A stretch of DNA of 64,000 nt from Dermatemys mawii (GCA_007922305.1 ML677358.1:17471327-17535326), one strand, 5' to 3'. Shown: positions 11,601-21,950, numbered from the stretch's first letter. The notes: generated by a model from the letters alone, not told the origin. Numbers and translations are program-made.

Positions 11601-13728
11601 AGACACATCCCCTCTGATGATAGAACCCTTTAGTTGGTATCTGCCAGACTGTGTAGATATCACTTTCCACCCATCAGTGCGAACAATTTCATTGCTGCAT
11701 TTAGATGACGGACAGATCCCCCGGCCCCAGCACATGACATGGAGGTCACGCGTTTGTCTAACTGTGTAGGTGCAGGGTAGCTTGATGGACTCCCCAACCT
11801 TGGCTCTCACGACCATGTCAGACACAGCGTGTGCTGGGGAGGAAGAGCAAAGTCAAGACCTTTTACTCCATGGATACACAGCTCTACTCCTCAATGTCCT
11901 CCTCAATGCTAAAAATCATACATTTCATGATTTCAAAATCCTATGACCGTGAAATTGACCAAAATGGACCATGAATTTAGTAGGGCCCTAGCTATTTCTA
12001 TATAATACCTCCACGAGGGGCCTGATTCTTGGTCCATCTGACTACGCAGTAAGTGCTACTTGGTGCAATTATTGATGAATTGCCCTTCTATGTTTAAAGT
12101 CATATAAAGGTCAAAACACAACTGAGCTCATAACTGGCTGCTCACACCCTATTTATCAATGTCTCTTTTGGGTCATCAGCAGTGTTTGAACCTGTGGTCT
12201 CCAGTGCTAAAAGCATACACCTCTGCTACTTGATATAAGGGAGTAACTCCATTGGGGGTAACTGTAACAGACTCTTTTCCTCTTATGTAGACTAGCTACT
12301 GAAGGGAAGGCAAAGACAGATATGCTTCTAGTGTGGATTATACACTAGAGCTGGTTGAAAAGGGGATAATTTTGCAAAAAAAAAATCTTTGCCTTTTTTG
12401 TTGAAAAAATTGATTTTTTTCCTACTAGCTCTATAGTTCATATTTTCTTAGAGCAAGCTAGATATAGCATGAGTAACAGGTTCTCTAGGGCCTGAGTTGA
12501 TAAAAGGATAAATAGTGTTTGACTTCTCACTCTGTTGTGTCAAAACCTGGCAGTTCCAAGATTTAACAATGCTGGGCTAGATTAAGATGGGTGAGAAGTA
12601 ATTAACAGTCATTTTGCCCTCAAGTATGTTTCCCTATAACAATATTGTTGAAGTTACTGTAAGTATTAGAATGGCTGAGTCATCCTGTTTGGCATTTTAA
12701 CAGCTCTATACACCATGGACAAAATTTCCAAACCTGGGTGACTAAAGTTAGGCTACTTGGTCCATATTTAGGCACCTAAGGCAGAATTTTCAGAAGTACC
12801 TAAGTGATTTAGGAGCACAAGGCCCATTGAAAGTTAGACTTGTGCTCCTAAGGCACATATGCTTTTCTGAAAATTTCCCCTAGATGCCTAAATATGGATT
12901 TAGGAGCCTAACCCTAGGCACCCAGGTTTGGAAATTGTGGCCAGTATCCTACCCAGTCTCCTGAGTTTTTCTAATTCTCCTTGTAACTTGTATCTCTTGC
13001 AGTACTTCTGCATCAGAGTTTACATGGAAGATGATTAAACATTTTGGGTGGAATTTCTCAAAGTGCTCCATGTTGCTATAATTCTGTTCCCACTTTACTT
13101 CCATTGGGAGTTTTACCATTGATGTTAATCAGAACAGAGTGCACCCAAGGCAGAGAGCTTTACAAAATTCCATGCTTTGTCTCATTTTATAAACACATTG
13201 CTCTATTAATATTTTAAAATAATGGCTCTAACCTGGGGCTGGAAGCTCAACTCAAGGCAGGCAGGCAAAGTTAGCTTTGTATAACTATAACAGCAACACA
13301 AGTAAAAAGTTTTTGTAAATCTATCTTAATCAACAGAACCCACACACAACTTTTGCAGATAAAGAGGAACCAGATAGTACATTTGAATAATTAATAATCT
13401 AGTTAACTAATACATTATTCTGCATTGGCACTAATTCAAATCACTTTTACAATTTTCTAAAAGGTTACATATATATTTCCAATCTTATATGCTTACAGGG
13501 ATATACTGTATATATGCAGACAGAAACAATCATGTACATGTTTACAACCTTATATGTGGATAGGGGTGTATGTACAAATAGAAACAATGAATACCATTTG
13601 CTCTGTAACATTCCAAAAATAAAATGAATCTCGCTTTGCCTTCTGAAGAAATACACTGGTAAAGCAAGCAAACACTCACCTATATACAGCTGTAGCACGA
13701 TCCAGCAAAGCAACTGGGAATGAGCCAT
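2518..13728 (-). CDS. TIMD4: TIMD4-like T-cell immunoglobulin and mucin receptor, 5' exons (3' end not found)
   Basis: This is a cell-surface phosphatidylserine receptor of the TIM family. Exons assembled by reading splice sites on the minus strand are 13728-13680 (signal peptide), 11833-11489 (IgV), 8847-8620 (mucin), 5461-5381 and 2682-2518 (stalk). They join in phase 1 throughout and give 289 codons plus one base with no stop. The IgV has six cysteines, C-W-G-R-G-x-C, R-G-D-V-S-L-T-I and the W-F-N-D loop. I call it TIMD4 because of the R-G-D in the IgV, the longer Thr/Pro mucin part, and its place farthest from MED7, as in other amniotes. HAVCR1 is the alternative. A transmembrane or cytoplasmic exon was not found down to base 1, so the gene probably continues beyond the window. 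The 2518 donor is uncertain. Introns are large and full of transposons. Confidence 0.78.
3268..3402. repeat. Short copy of a TIR (MITE-like) element
   Basis: The ends read GTCTAC-CTGC and GCAGTACAGACATAC, an inverted pair matching the ends of the elements at 59934-60208 and 60815-61086. It is a shortened, non-coding copy. Confidence 0.5.
5381..5461 (-). CDS. TIMD4: TIMD4-like exon 4, stalk
   Basis: This 81-nt exon lies between GATTACAG| and G|GTATGT, is open in the phase 1 frame and adds 27 Ser/Thr-containing residues (beginning E-S-P-T-T-V). Symmetric phase 1 boundaries and correct splice sites support it. No domain is expected; it extends the mucin stalk. Confidence 0.7.
6190..7830 (+). 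mobile_element. Penelope-like retroelement, Neptune type, 5'-truncated
   Basis: This is a retroelement copy whose open frame carries the second half of a reverse transcriptase and a GIY-YIG endonuclease. It is followed by the 3' end (CGAAGTGGGTATTAGCCCACGA, then AACACGGCTACCCCTCTGAT) that is extremely common in turtle genomes. The 5' part of the RT is absent, as usual for truncated insertions. It lies in the TIMD4-like intron, opposite to the gene. Confidence 0.85.
6265..7599 (+). CDS. Neptune-type RT and GIY-YIG endonuclease fragment
   Basis: An uninterrupted 444-codon frame. Residues 26-47 hold the S-G-T-A-M-G-T region of RT motif B, and Y-I-D-D of motif C (the two catalytic aspartates) is at 64-67. 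A linker with C-x-x-x-x-C-x-x-C cysteines lies near residue 290. The GIY-YIG core (N-V-I-Y ... Y-I-G-Q-T, then L-R-K-R and H) begins near 320. Such proteins copy the element RNA at a nick made by the GIY-YIG domain. The frame is open upstream of 6265, so the first codon shown is not a true start, and the fingers of the RT are missing. The absence of stops suggests a fairly recent insertion, but the copy cannot be autonomous. Confidence 0.85.
   Translation: MVAELCDFILTHNYFKFGDNIYIQTSGTAMGTRVAPQYANIFMADLEQRFLKSRSLTPLLYLRYIDDIFIIWTHGKETLEEFHHDFNSFHPTIRLSLDQSTQEVHFLDTTVQINDGHINTTLYRKPTDSYAYLHATSFHPGHTTRSIVYSQALRYNRICSNPSDRDQHLQDLHQAFSKLQYPHKEIRTPISRARCVPRSLLLQDKPKKENNRTPLAITYSPQLKPLQCIISDLQPILDNNPSLSQALGGRPVLAYRQPANLKHILTSNSTPRHNNSNSGTNPCNKPQCQLCPHIYTSNTITGPNQISHTITGSFTCTSTNVIYAIMCQQCPSAMYIGQTGQSLRKRINGHKSDIRNGNIQKPVGEHFNLTGHTIEDLKVSILQQKNFKSRLQRETGELQFICKFDTINLGLNRDFEWLANYKSSFSSLAIHISSSAARGTPHPP
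8309..8585. repeat. Harbinger-like MITE, copy 1
   Basis: A non-coding element with inverted ends GGCCACGTCTACACTA and AGTGTAGACGTGG. Inside are an ATCGATTTATCGC-like palindrome and a CAGCTACA...TGTAGCTGAAG hairpin. Two related copies lie at 14888-15157 and 47318-47602. The ends resemble those of the Harbinger at 16256-20650, which may have mobilised the family. Confidence 0.7.
8620..8847 (-). CDS. TIMD4: TIMD4-like exon 3, mucin domain with three 14-residue repeats
   Basis: This 228-nt exon is bounded by TTTTAG| and G|GTATGA and has phase 1 on both sides. It is rich in Thr, Pro and Ala. Three tandem units of 14 residues (42 nt each, about 8845-8720) follow the pattern P-T-T-x-x-x-x-T-T-T-A-L-x-x, and a less repetitive, acidic, hydrophobic end follows. 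This is the heavily O-glycosylated stalk that lifts the IgV domain above the membrane. Copies A and B of the HAVCR1-like array have no equivalent exon that I can find. Confidence 0.85.
9018..9995. repeat. AT-rich inverted-repeat element
   Basis: It begins AGAGCTGGTTGGAAAA and ends in the inverted form (CCATTTCCCACCCAGCTCT). The interior is full of A- and T-runs such as TTTTTGTT and AAAAATTC, and there is an A-rich (AAAAAG)n stretch at 9326-9358. Open frames inside are low-complexity Lys/Phe-rich and are not genes. A short relative begins at 12344. Confidence 0.55.
10363..11037. repeat. TIR element with CTATAAA-rich ends
   Basis: The left end CTAAGGCCTTGGTTACACTG mirrors the right end AGTATAACCAAGCCCTAA, and GCTATAAA motifs stand near both ends. 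The interior has no transposase that I can recognise, so it is a non-autonomous DNA transposon. Confidence 0.6.
11489..11833 (-). CDS. TIMD4: TIMD4-like exon 2, IgV domain
   Basis: This 345-nt exon is bounded by a pyrimidine-rich acceptor (CCTCCCCAG|) and a G|GTAAGC donor and is symmetric in phase 1. It encodes one TIM-type V-set domain. Six cysteines are visible: one in L-P-C, two in M-C-W-G-R-G-I-C, one in K-C-S, and the Y-C-C pair. The W-F-N-D segment near the C-terminus is the family's metal-dependent phosphatidylserine-binding loop. An R-G-D tripeptide occurs in strand D/E, as is known for TIM-4. Length and motifs match intact family members and there is no disabling change. Confidence 0.9.
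12718..12941. repeat. Foldback repeat
   Basis: The left arm (ACAAAATTTCCAAACCTGGGTG, then AGGCACCTAAG) pairs with the right arm (CCTAGGCACCCAGGTTTGGAAATTGTGG) across about 170 bases. It is a non-coding palindromic element of the GGCGCCTAA-containing type; weaker relatives are at 14341-14452 and 29127-29200. Confidence 0.55.
13680..13728 (-). CDS. TIMD4: TIMD4-like exon 1, signal peptide
   Basis: The 49-nt coding part runs from an ATG at 13728-13726 to a strong donor (G|GTGAGTG) at 13680/13679. It encodes a short, hydrophobic, Leu/Ile-rich signal peptide that begins M-A-H-S-Q-L-L-C-W. It ends in phase 1, and joining to the IgV exon gives the expected Ala-His-Ala-Val-Ser cleavage region. HAVCR1-like copies A and B have first exons of exactly the same length and phase, which supports the start. 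Confidence 0.8.
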
Positions 13729-13739
13729 TTAGGCTGATT

Positions 13740-14887
13740 AGAAACTCCAGGAATGTACCAGAACTGACCGAGGACGAGACCATATACTTTTCAAAATGCT
13801 GAGTGAGCCTGGCTGGAGTGTAATTTCTCTTTTTTAGGCTTTACATATTGCAACCTCCTCTTCTCCAGTAGGAAGTAACCCTCCTCTTCAAGTCCTTTCA
13901 CTAGCTCCCCTTTGCACAGGGAATGAAGAACTCCCTGTCCCTGTCCCTGCAAAAGCTCCCTGTCCTTGCATTCACGACTCCCCAACCCAGTCTATGTCTC
14001 TGACCACGTCTCTTTCTGAGTTTCCCAGTCCCCTACCTTGAGCCAATGCTGCCTTCTGCTTGATGACTCCCACATTTCCTCCTTCCCCTCCATGCTTTCT
14101 TCCATGACATTTTCCATGCCTGGAGGGCCTCTCAAAACCAGCTCAACAAGACACTTCCTCACTTGATTCAAATCCCTCCTGAAAACTCTTGCCAAGTCAC
14201 AAATGAAAAGAAACATTTTTTGCTCTTTTTTTCGACCAGGTAACAGAGCTCTGGTTTTTGGGTCTTGTTCTCCGAGATTCTCTTACCTCAGAACTTCTCT
14301 CAGAAGAGAATGTATGGCGTGGCCTTCCTGTTTAATACTACAGGCTAGGATTTTCAAAGCCTCCAAAGTTCCATAGTCCCCCAACTCCCCTCAACTTTCA
14401 ATGGGATGTGGGTGCCTAAATCCCTTAAGCTCTTTTGCAAATCTCAGACTGTTAAAAGCACAGCGGGCATATTTCTGTCAACACTGGTGTGGTGGAAATT
14501 ATTGCTCTGCCATGGTTTGGGTGCAACCTTGTGGCTAGTGGGCATAGCAGCCGCTCTTCATTCAGGATAAATGTAAACAAAGCAATTAAGCTCCTTTCTG
14601 GAATAGAGAGCTGTCACCCACCACCCAGAATACTGGCTACTACAGGAAAGACCTGTCAGGAATCTTAGCTATGTGGGTGGAGGGCTGAATGCCTGTGCAG
14701 AGGACTGGGTGTTGTTTGAGGGAGTTGTGAGACAGAGCAGCAGGTATGTGACAGAAGCAGACAGAGAAGGCAGCAAGGAAGCCCCAGAGACAGCCAGAGA
14801 AGCACTTGTAGAATGAACCTGACAAAACAGCCAAGGCTGGGTTTACACTGTAAGGGAGGCATGTGATGCTGTGCTTGGGTACACACA
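13740..14887. other. Upstream of the TIMD4-like gene; no gene recognised
   Basis: The segment 5' of the TIMD4-like start codon. Open frames here show no known domain. A degraded foldback-type repeat is at about 14341-14452. No CpG-rich promoter is visible. Confidence 0.4.
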
Positions 14888-15157
14888 GGCCAGGTCTACA
14901 CTATCCGCCGGATTGGTGGGTAGTGATCGATCTATTGGGGATCGATTTATCACATCTAGTCTAGATGCAATAAATTGGAACTTCTTCACCCCGAGAGACG
15001 CACATGGAGTCGACAGGGGAGCGGCAGCGGTCGGCTCAGCACCGTGAAGACGCCGCGGTAAATCGACCTAAATAAGTCGACTTCAGCTACACTATTCCTG
15101 TAGCTGAAGTTGTGTATTTCAGGTCGATCCCATCCCCCCATCCGGTATAGACCTGGA
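14888..15157. repeat. Harbinger-like MITE, copy 2
   Basis: Same family as 8309-8585: it starts GGCCAGGTCTACACTA, has the GATCGATTTATC motif and the CAGCTACA/TGTAGCTGAAG hairpin, and ends TATAGACCTGG. Confidence 0.65.
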
Positions 15158-16690
15158 CACAGCCATGCTAACCCTCACTGACAGTGTAGCCATGGTAGCA
15201 TATGTAGCCGCCGCAAGTACAAAACTGCCTGAAACAAGTGGGTCAACCATGCCTCTGCTGCCACAACCCATTACCATGGCTACCCAATGAGAATCGGCAT
15301 GCATCTGTGTGCACAACCAGGGGAATCACACACCTAGCTCATAGTATAGAGGTAGCCAAAGAGAGAGCTTCTGGGAAGAGTGCTGGCTGAAAAGAGACTT
15401 GGAACTGTGAGCAAACTGCCTCCTGCTGTAGTGGAAAGAGCGAGCGTAAGACATCAGGCCTTGTTTAAGAGGCCTGGAATGAGGCCTAAGCTAGTGTTCA
15501 AGCCCTGTTAATATAGAGCAAAGTTAGCAAACGTCAGGCTGTGAGCAGAAGTCAGGCTCTGTCTGCATGCAAACTCACAGAAACGGGCAAGAACAGGGCT
15601 GGTATTGCAAAATAACACACATTCCCGAGAAGTGCTAAGTGCAGGACACCCACGCAAGCACATTCCAGAAGGGTGGTACCGGAAGAGCCCGACACTAAGT
15701 ATGATACGAACACACTCCCGGAGGATGACACAAGGCCACACTGACCCCCTCCTCAAGATAAGGTCAGGATGACAGGGTGATGGACAGATATGTTTTGATC
15801 AAACCAACATGTATAAGGTACAGGGTGGAAATTAACCACCTCAGAGGGTAGCGTGACCAAATGTCCTGCTTTTATAGGGACAGTCCTGATTTTGGGGTCT
15901 TTTTCTTATATAGGGGCTACAGTTATCATATGTCCCTATATTCACGGACTTGTCCGGATTTCTGAGCTTAAAATAGCTTTGGGGGAAACTGTAGCAATCG
16001 CAAAAAGGTCCGGGATTTCAAGCAGTAAGCAGAGCCACTCCTCCTCCCCTGCTGGGAGGCCTTTGTTCAGTGCGGAAGGAGGGGGAGGGAGAGGGTGGGT
16101 GAATTCCTGAGTCCCCAGACGCTGCTGCAGAAAGAAGCCGAGAGCCCTGGTAGGAAAGAGCTTGCTTAGCCTTGCGGGGGTGGGGAGCAGCAGCAGCAGC
16201 AGTCCCGATCCTGGGCTCTTAAATCATGGGACATCCCAGTCTCTGAATCCTGCTAGGCCTGGTCTACACTACGACTTAAAGTCGACTTTAGTGCCATTAA
16301 CTCAATCTAAACCTGCATCCGTCCTCACATGGCAGCCATTTCAATTGATTTAAAGGGCCCTTAAAATCGATTTCTGTACTCCTCCCTGATGAGAGGAGTA
16401 GCGCTGAAATTGACCTCTCTGGGTCGATTGTGGCTTAGTGAGGATGCATGTAGACTTTATTGGCCTCCGGGAGCTGTCCCACAGTGCTCCATTGTGACCA
16501 CTCTGGACAGCACTCACAATGCTCCACTGTGACCGCTCTGGACAACACTCACAATGCTCCACTGTGACCGCTCTGGACAGCACTCTCAACTCGCTGTTCT
16601 GGCCAGGTAGACAGGAAAAGCCCCAGGAACATTCAAATTTCATTTCCTGTTTGGCCAGCATGGCGAGCTCACCTGCACAGGACACTCACC

Positions 16691-17149
16691 ATGCAGAGCT
16701 CCTCAGCACAGGAGACCAACCAGCACAAAAGAGCTCCAGCATGGTCCACACAGGAGGTGTTGGATCTCATAGCTATCTGGGGAGAGGAATCCGTGATGGC
16801 AGAACTCCGTTACAACAAACGGAATGCCAATACATTTGCCAGAGTCTCCAAGGCCACGCTGGATAGGAGCCACAGCAGGGAGGCACAGCAGTGCCGTGTG
16901 AAAATTAAGGCGCTGAGGCAAGCGTTCCAGAAACCAAGAGAGGCAAATGGACGCTCTGGGCTAGAACATGCATGGCTAGAACAGCTACTGGAAAAGTCTG
17001 TCAACATATTTGGGGATGGAGCAGTAATCCTCCAAGGAGATTTCCATGAAGCTGTCCTGCAGACAATGTTGAACCTTTTGCAGGAGGTTTCTGGGGAGAG
17101 CAGCCTTATTTCGTCCTCCATAGTAGGAGACTTTGCCACGCCAGGCTAG
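16691..17149 (+). CDS. Harbinger Myb/SANT-like DNA-binding protein, first part
   Basis: 152 codons. Residues about 14-85 form a Myb/SANT-like trihelix domain (W-S-T-Q-E-V-L-D-L-I-A-I-W-G near the start, then A-x-x-C-R-x-K-I-K-A-L). In Harbingers this partner protein binds the element ends and helps bring the transposase to the nucleus. The reading ends at a stop after A-T-P-G. A further coding segment at 17920-18330 looks like its C-terminal part, reached by an intron or after a break. It is element-encoded, not a host gene. Confidence 0.65.
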   Translation: MQSSSAQETNQHKRAPAWSTQEVLDLIAIWGEESVMAELRYNKRNANTFARVSKATLDRSHSREAQQCRVKIKALRQAFQKPREANGRSGLEHAWLEQLLEKSVNIFGDGAVILQGDFHEAVLQTMLNLLQEVSGESSLISSSIVGDFATPG

Positions 17150-17919
17150 GAGCAGGTATTCTGGGATCATTGCATAACACAGCATGGCAGCATATGCTCC
17201 TGGTGCCTGCTGGGATTCCAGCAACATCCGTTCTTTATCTCTCTGTGTAATCCTCAGCAGAGTGATATCGTTCATGGTAGCCTCTTTGAAATGGGGGACA
17301 GTCATTTTCGGACGTTCCCGCTGGGCTGCTCATATATCTGACTGTGAAGGAATCCTCCCCACAGCATCCCAAGCGGCATGTGTGTGTTTGTGGGGGGGAG
17401 ACAAATCGTGCTGGGCTGCTTGTGGTGCAGTAGCAGGGAACCTCCATGAGAGCAGCCACGCGGTATGGGGGAAGGAGGGAGAGAAATCACGTGGGGCTGC
17501 TTGTGGTACACTAGCAGGGAGCCAAGCAGTGTGAGGGGGGTGGTTACTGTGGGAAAGGAGAGCACTGCTGTAAAGAATGTGGATCAAATTGAAAGAATGT
17601 GGCTTACCATGGCCACCTGCATGGTGATTTCTGTTGCCTCACCCTGGGCGAGGGTGTCTGATGTGATGTCTTTACAGGAAAGCTACTGGCACTCAATTTA
17701 AGGTGCAAAATGCGACCTTGTACAGAAAGCATATGTACTCTGTAAACACTTTGTTTCATCGTGAAAGACTGTTCCCATTGTGCTGGAGAATGTATCTATC
17801 TTATAACCTTTTTCCTTCTTTCCTCCTATAGCCAGCTCGGTCCTTTCCCCCCACCCCCGACATGCCCATCGCAGAGGCTACCACAGATAAGAAGGAGAAG
17901 GAAACGCACAAGAGATTAA

Positions 17920-18330
17920 ATGTTTGCGGAGTTTATGCATTCCTCCCGCAGTGAGGCAGCTCGAAACAACGCATGGAGAAAAAAAATTTTAGAGTCCCAG
18001 AATACATGGAGGCCAAGCCTTTTAGACTCCAGGGCAGCAGTAGCAGCACGGGAGGAGAGATGGCAGGAGCACGAAGAAAGGAGGATGGATGCAGTGCTGT
18101 GGATAATGGAGGATCAAAGTCACATGCTCCGGTGTCTGCTGGAGCTTCAGCAGGACCAAAGATCGCCTCTCCAGCCCCTGTGTAACCACCTCCCCTCCTC
18201 CCCAAGTTCAATTGACTCCCCATCCAGACACGGGGTGAGAACGCGGGGCGGGAGGCTCCGGGAACCGACCCACTCTACCCCACAATACAACACAAGCAAC
18301 AGAAGGCTTAGTTTATCACAAAAGTTTTAA
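17920..18330 (+). CDS. Harbinger Myb-like protein, probable C-terminal part
   Basis: 136 codons rich in Glu, Arg and Gln (R-E-E-R-W-Q-E-H-E-E-R-R) that predict a coiled coil, followed by a Pro/Ser-rich tail. This composition is usual for the C-terminal half of Harbinger Myb proteins. The start shown is the first in-frame Met; the true upstream junction, perhaps spliced from near 17149, is not determined. Confidence 0.5.
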   Translation: MFAEFMHSSRSEAARNNAWRKKILESQNTWRPSLLDSRAAVAAREERWQEHEERRMDAVLWIMEDQSHMLRCLLELQQDQRSPLQPLCNHLPSSPSSIDSPSRHGVRTRGGRLREPTHSTPQYNTSNRRLSLSQKF

Positions 18331-18592
18331 AAATGTGCTGTGTCTTTGTCCCCCGCTCCCCTCATCCACCACGCCGACTGGTTTTCCTCCTCACCCACCC
18401 CTTCTGGGCTACCTTGCCAGTCTTCCCCTGTGCTTGTGAAGAATCATTAAAGAATGCATGCTTTTTAAAAAAGTGAATTTATTTACTCTGCAAATGGGGG
18501 GGGATAAGGAGGGCGGGAGGCTTAACAATGAGCAGAGCAAGGGAGCGGGTTTTCAACAGCTCTATGGGGCCAGAGGGCGGGAGGCTTAACGC

Positions 18593-20309
18593 TGAGCAGA
18601 GCAAGGGAGCTGGTTTTCAACAGAACTTTGGCCAGTCACAAAACTGTTTCTCAAGGCTTCTCTGAGGCACAGCACTTCCTGGTGCACTCTTGTACTTGCC
18701 CTGGTGTCTGGCTGCTCGTAAGAAGTGGACAGGACATTTGCCTCTGCCTCCCACCCCACCATAAACATCTCCCCCTTGCTCTCACAAAGATTGTGGAGCA
18801 CACAGCAAGCAGCAATAATAATGGGCACATTTCTTTTGCTGAGGTCTGAGCGAGTAAGTAAGGTTCACCACCTCTCCTTAAGACGGCCAAATGCACACTC
18901 CACAACCATTCTGCACTTGCTCAGCCTATAGTTGAACAGCTCCTGACTCCTGTCCAGGGATCCCGTGTATGGCTTCATAAGGCTGGGTCTGGTAGGCTGG
19001 GTCTCCAAGGATAACGATCAGCATTTCAACACCCCCACAGTAATTTTCTGGTCTGGGAAGAAAGTCCCTTGCGCCAGCTGTCTATNNNNNNNNNNNNNNN
19101 NNNNNNNNNNNNNNNNNNNNNNNNNNNNNNNNNNNNNNNNNNNNNNNNNNNNNNNNNNNNNNNNNNNNNNNNNNNNNNNNNNNNNNNNNNNNNNNNNNNN
19201 NNNNNNNNNNNNNNNNNNNNNNNNNNNNNNNNNNNNNNNNNNNNNNNNNNNNNNNNNNNNNNNNNNNNNNNNNNNNNNNNNNNNNNNNNNNNNNNNNNNN
19301 NNNNNNNNNNNNNNNNNNNNNNNNNNNNNNNNNNNNNNNNNNNNNNNNNNNNNNNNNNNNNNNNNNNNNNNNNNNNNNNNNNNNNNNNNNNNNNNNNNNN
19401 NNNNNNNNNNNNNNNNNNNNNNNNNNNNNNNNNNNNNNNNNNNNNNNNNNNNNNNNNNNNNNNNNNNNNNNNNNNNNNNNNNNNNTCTATAAATCCTAGA
19501 GTTCCTGAACACACGAGGGTCATGAACCTTTCCCGGCCATCCCACATAGATGTCAGTGAAACGTCCTTGTGGTCAACCAGTGCTTGCATGACCATTGAAC
19601 AATACCCCTTACGGTTTCTGCACTCTGCGCCCTCGTTGTCTGGTGCCAAGATAGGGATATGAGTGCCATCTATAGCCCCCCCACAGTTAGGGAATCCCAG
19701 CGCAGCAAAGCCATCTACTATAGCCTGCACATTTCCCAGGCACACAACCCTGGATAGCAGCAGATCAATGATTGCCCTGGTTACTTGCATCACAGCAGCC
19801 CCCACTGTAGATTTACCTACTCCAAATTGATTTGCGACTGACCGGTAGCTGTCTGGCATTGCAAGCTTCCAGAGGGCTATTGCCACTCGCTTCTGAACTG
19901 TGAGGGCTGCTCTCATTTTGGTATTCTTGTGCTGGAGGGCAGGGGAAAGCAAGTCACAAAGTTCCATGAACGTGCCCTTTCGCATGCAAAAGTTTCTGAG
20001 CCACTGCGAATCACGCCAGACCCGCAGCGCTATGCAATCCCACCGGTCAGTGCTTGCTTCCCTGGCCCAGATTCGGCATTCCATAGCATGAGCCTGCCCC
20101 ATTGGCACCAAAATTGCCAGGTTGTCGGACTCCTTACTTTCAAAAACGTCAGTGTCCATGTCCATGTCCTCATCGCTGTCGTCACTCTCCTGATAGCGCA
20201 GTCGTCTGCTGATCACCTTCTTGTGCATACGATGCAGCATAAAGTCCACAACAATGCACGAGGTATTCACAACGGCCATTACTGCAGCGGTTACCTGAGC
20301 AGACTCCAT
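18593..20309 (-). pseudogene. Harbinger transposase (HARBI1-like), broken
   Basis: From the ATG at 20309 the frame gives an acidic N-terminus (D-D-S-D-E-D), a helix-turn-helix (Y-R-S-V-A-N-Q-F-G-V-G-K-S-T-V) and the first catalytic Asp in G-G-A-I-D-G-T-H-I. Near 19560-19580 the frame is lost. The expected Y-V-G-W-P-G-K-V-H-D, with the second Asp, continues in another frame, as if one G were missing from a G run. Bases 19086-19485 are N. After the gap, E-L-F-N-Y-R-L-S-K-C-R-M-V-V-E-C-A-F-G keeps the region of the catalytic Glu. A TGA then follows the E-R-W of the next motif. Frameshift plus stop make it inactive. Confidence 0.75.
19086..19485. other. Assembly gap (400 N)
   Basis: A run of exactly 400 N inside the Harbinger transposase, with TCTAT on both sides. 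Apparent open frames across it are artefacts. Confidence 0.99.
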
Positions 20310-21537
20310 GCTTGCACTGCTATGGCGTCAGCGCAGAAAAAGGGTGCGAAAAAACTGTTAGCAGTTGCTTTCATGGCGGGAGGCGCACTGCGGGGGGGAG
20401 GGCGGTTTGGGAACAGAGAAAGCTACCCACAATGCAGTGTGCAAAATGGTGCCTGCTGGGGACTCTGGGAACTGTGGGATAGCTACCCACAGTGCACCAC
20501 TTGCTATGTCAACGATTTCCACAGAACTGTGGACGAATGCTGCCGACTTGCTGTGTTTTGTGGGGACGCACAAAATCGACCTTATACAGTCTGCTTTAAA
20601 AAATTGACTGCACGACAATAGACCTAACTCTGTAGTGAAGACATACCCCTAGTTTCAAACAGCATGAACCTTCTTCTATATTTAGAGCGAAAGGAAGTTT
20701 GAACAGGCAGGTCATTAGCAGGCTCTTTCAGTCACTAGGTTGCTATTTCACATCAAGGCTTTACAGGCAAAGAAGGCAGCAGTGCTGCACCAGGGAGGGA
20801 TTTTGTCTTTTCCGAAGGCTCAGCTCACCCAGGCAGAGCGATGACAGCAAGGGAATTCCCTCCACCCCAAATTGAAACCCTCTGTGCCCTGGTAGTAAGT
20901 ACCTGGGCTCCATTTGAGTCAGATAATTACAGCCCTGCACTGGGGGCTGTTCAGAACTGTGCTGTCCCACAATGCTTCCAGGAGGGATTGAAGAGATTTT
21001 GGGCATAATGCAGATGAGGGGCAGACCCAACCAGTCAGCACAAAAGTCAGATTGCCTAAGTCAGGGATCTAGCTAGTAACACTCCAGTCTCCCATCAGAG
21101 TTGTCTTTAATAACAGAAAGTCTAAGTGACCAGTCAAGGATCACATAGGGAGTCTGTGTCAGAGCAGGGAATTGAACCTCATCTCCCTAATCCCAGGCTA
21201 ACACCCTAGTCACTGGACTAGATCATCCTTCCAGATAACTCTCATCCTACCCTACCCTGCCCACTAACACTTGAAACCTCTCAACCTTTAAGACTTTTCA
21301 GCTGTAAAACTCCATTGAACTTTATTGGGAAACTTCTGAATTTGTGGGCCAGTGTTGCTAGGTGCCCAGCTTCTCCAAGGTGGTGAATGCCCTCAAGTGC
21401 CATTGAATGTCATCAGATAGAGGGCATTCAGCACCTTCCTGAGAAATCCTTGCGGCAAGGTCAAGGCTACAGGATGAGCTGGCTGCCCAAATCAGGAAAC
21501 ATTTTGACTACTGAGCAGCTATGTGATCAGAATTTCT

Positions 21538-21950
21538 TGCCCAGGGGCCGGAGGGTGGGCTGGGGTTGGATGTGTTGGGAGTTCTGGGGGAGGGGGCTGT
21601 CAGGTGGTAGGGGTGTGGAGAGGGATTGGAGCAGTCAGGGGACAGGGAGCAGGGTGGGTTGGATGGGTCAGTTCTGGGTGTGCTTGTCAGGGGGCGGGGA
21701 GTGGTTGAAAAGGCGTAGGAGTCCCTGGGGTTTGTGTGGGGGCAGGTGTGTGGATAAGGGTTGGGGCACTCAGGGGACAGATATGGGGTAGGATCCTAGG
21801 GGGGCAGTTAGGGTGGGGGGTCTCAGGAGGGGGCAGTCAGGGGACAAGGAGCAGGAGGGGGATTGGAGGTTCTGAGGGTGGCAGTCAGGGGGCAGGAAGT
21901 GGGAAGAACTGGGTGGGGTGGGGGTGGGGCTAGGGCAAGGCTCCCCCATC
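21538..21950. repeat. G-rich degenerate minisatellite
   Basis: About 400 bases of irregular units around GGGGGCAGTCAGGGGACAGG. The G-runs are dense on the plus strand, and many sets of four or more G-runs could fold into quadruplexes. It is the G-rich interior of the middle, hAT-like element of the nest. Gly/Trp-rich open frames here are not genes. Confidence 0.7.

Larger units (their letters stand above)
16256..20650. mobile_element. Harbinger (PIF) DNA transposon, decayed
   Basis: The ends are GGCCTGGTCTACACTAC and, inverted, GTAGTGAAGACATACCCC, each next to TAG, a likely 3-bp target duplication. The element holds the two genes typical of Harbingers in divergent placement: a Myb/SANT-like protein on the plus strand and a DDE transposase on the minus strand. 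A 400-base assembly gap lies in the transposase. Confidence 0.82.

Noticed and set aside
16985..17305. Minus-strand open frame opposite the Harbinger Myb gene
   Set aside because: Antisense shadow of a coding sequence; no domain of its own.
18965..19662. Long open frames across 19086-19485
   Set aside because: They exist only because the 400 N have no stops.
21387..21933. Gly/Trp-rich open frames
   Set aside because: Product of the G-rich minisatellite; low complexity in every frame.
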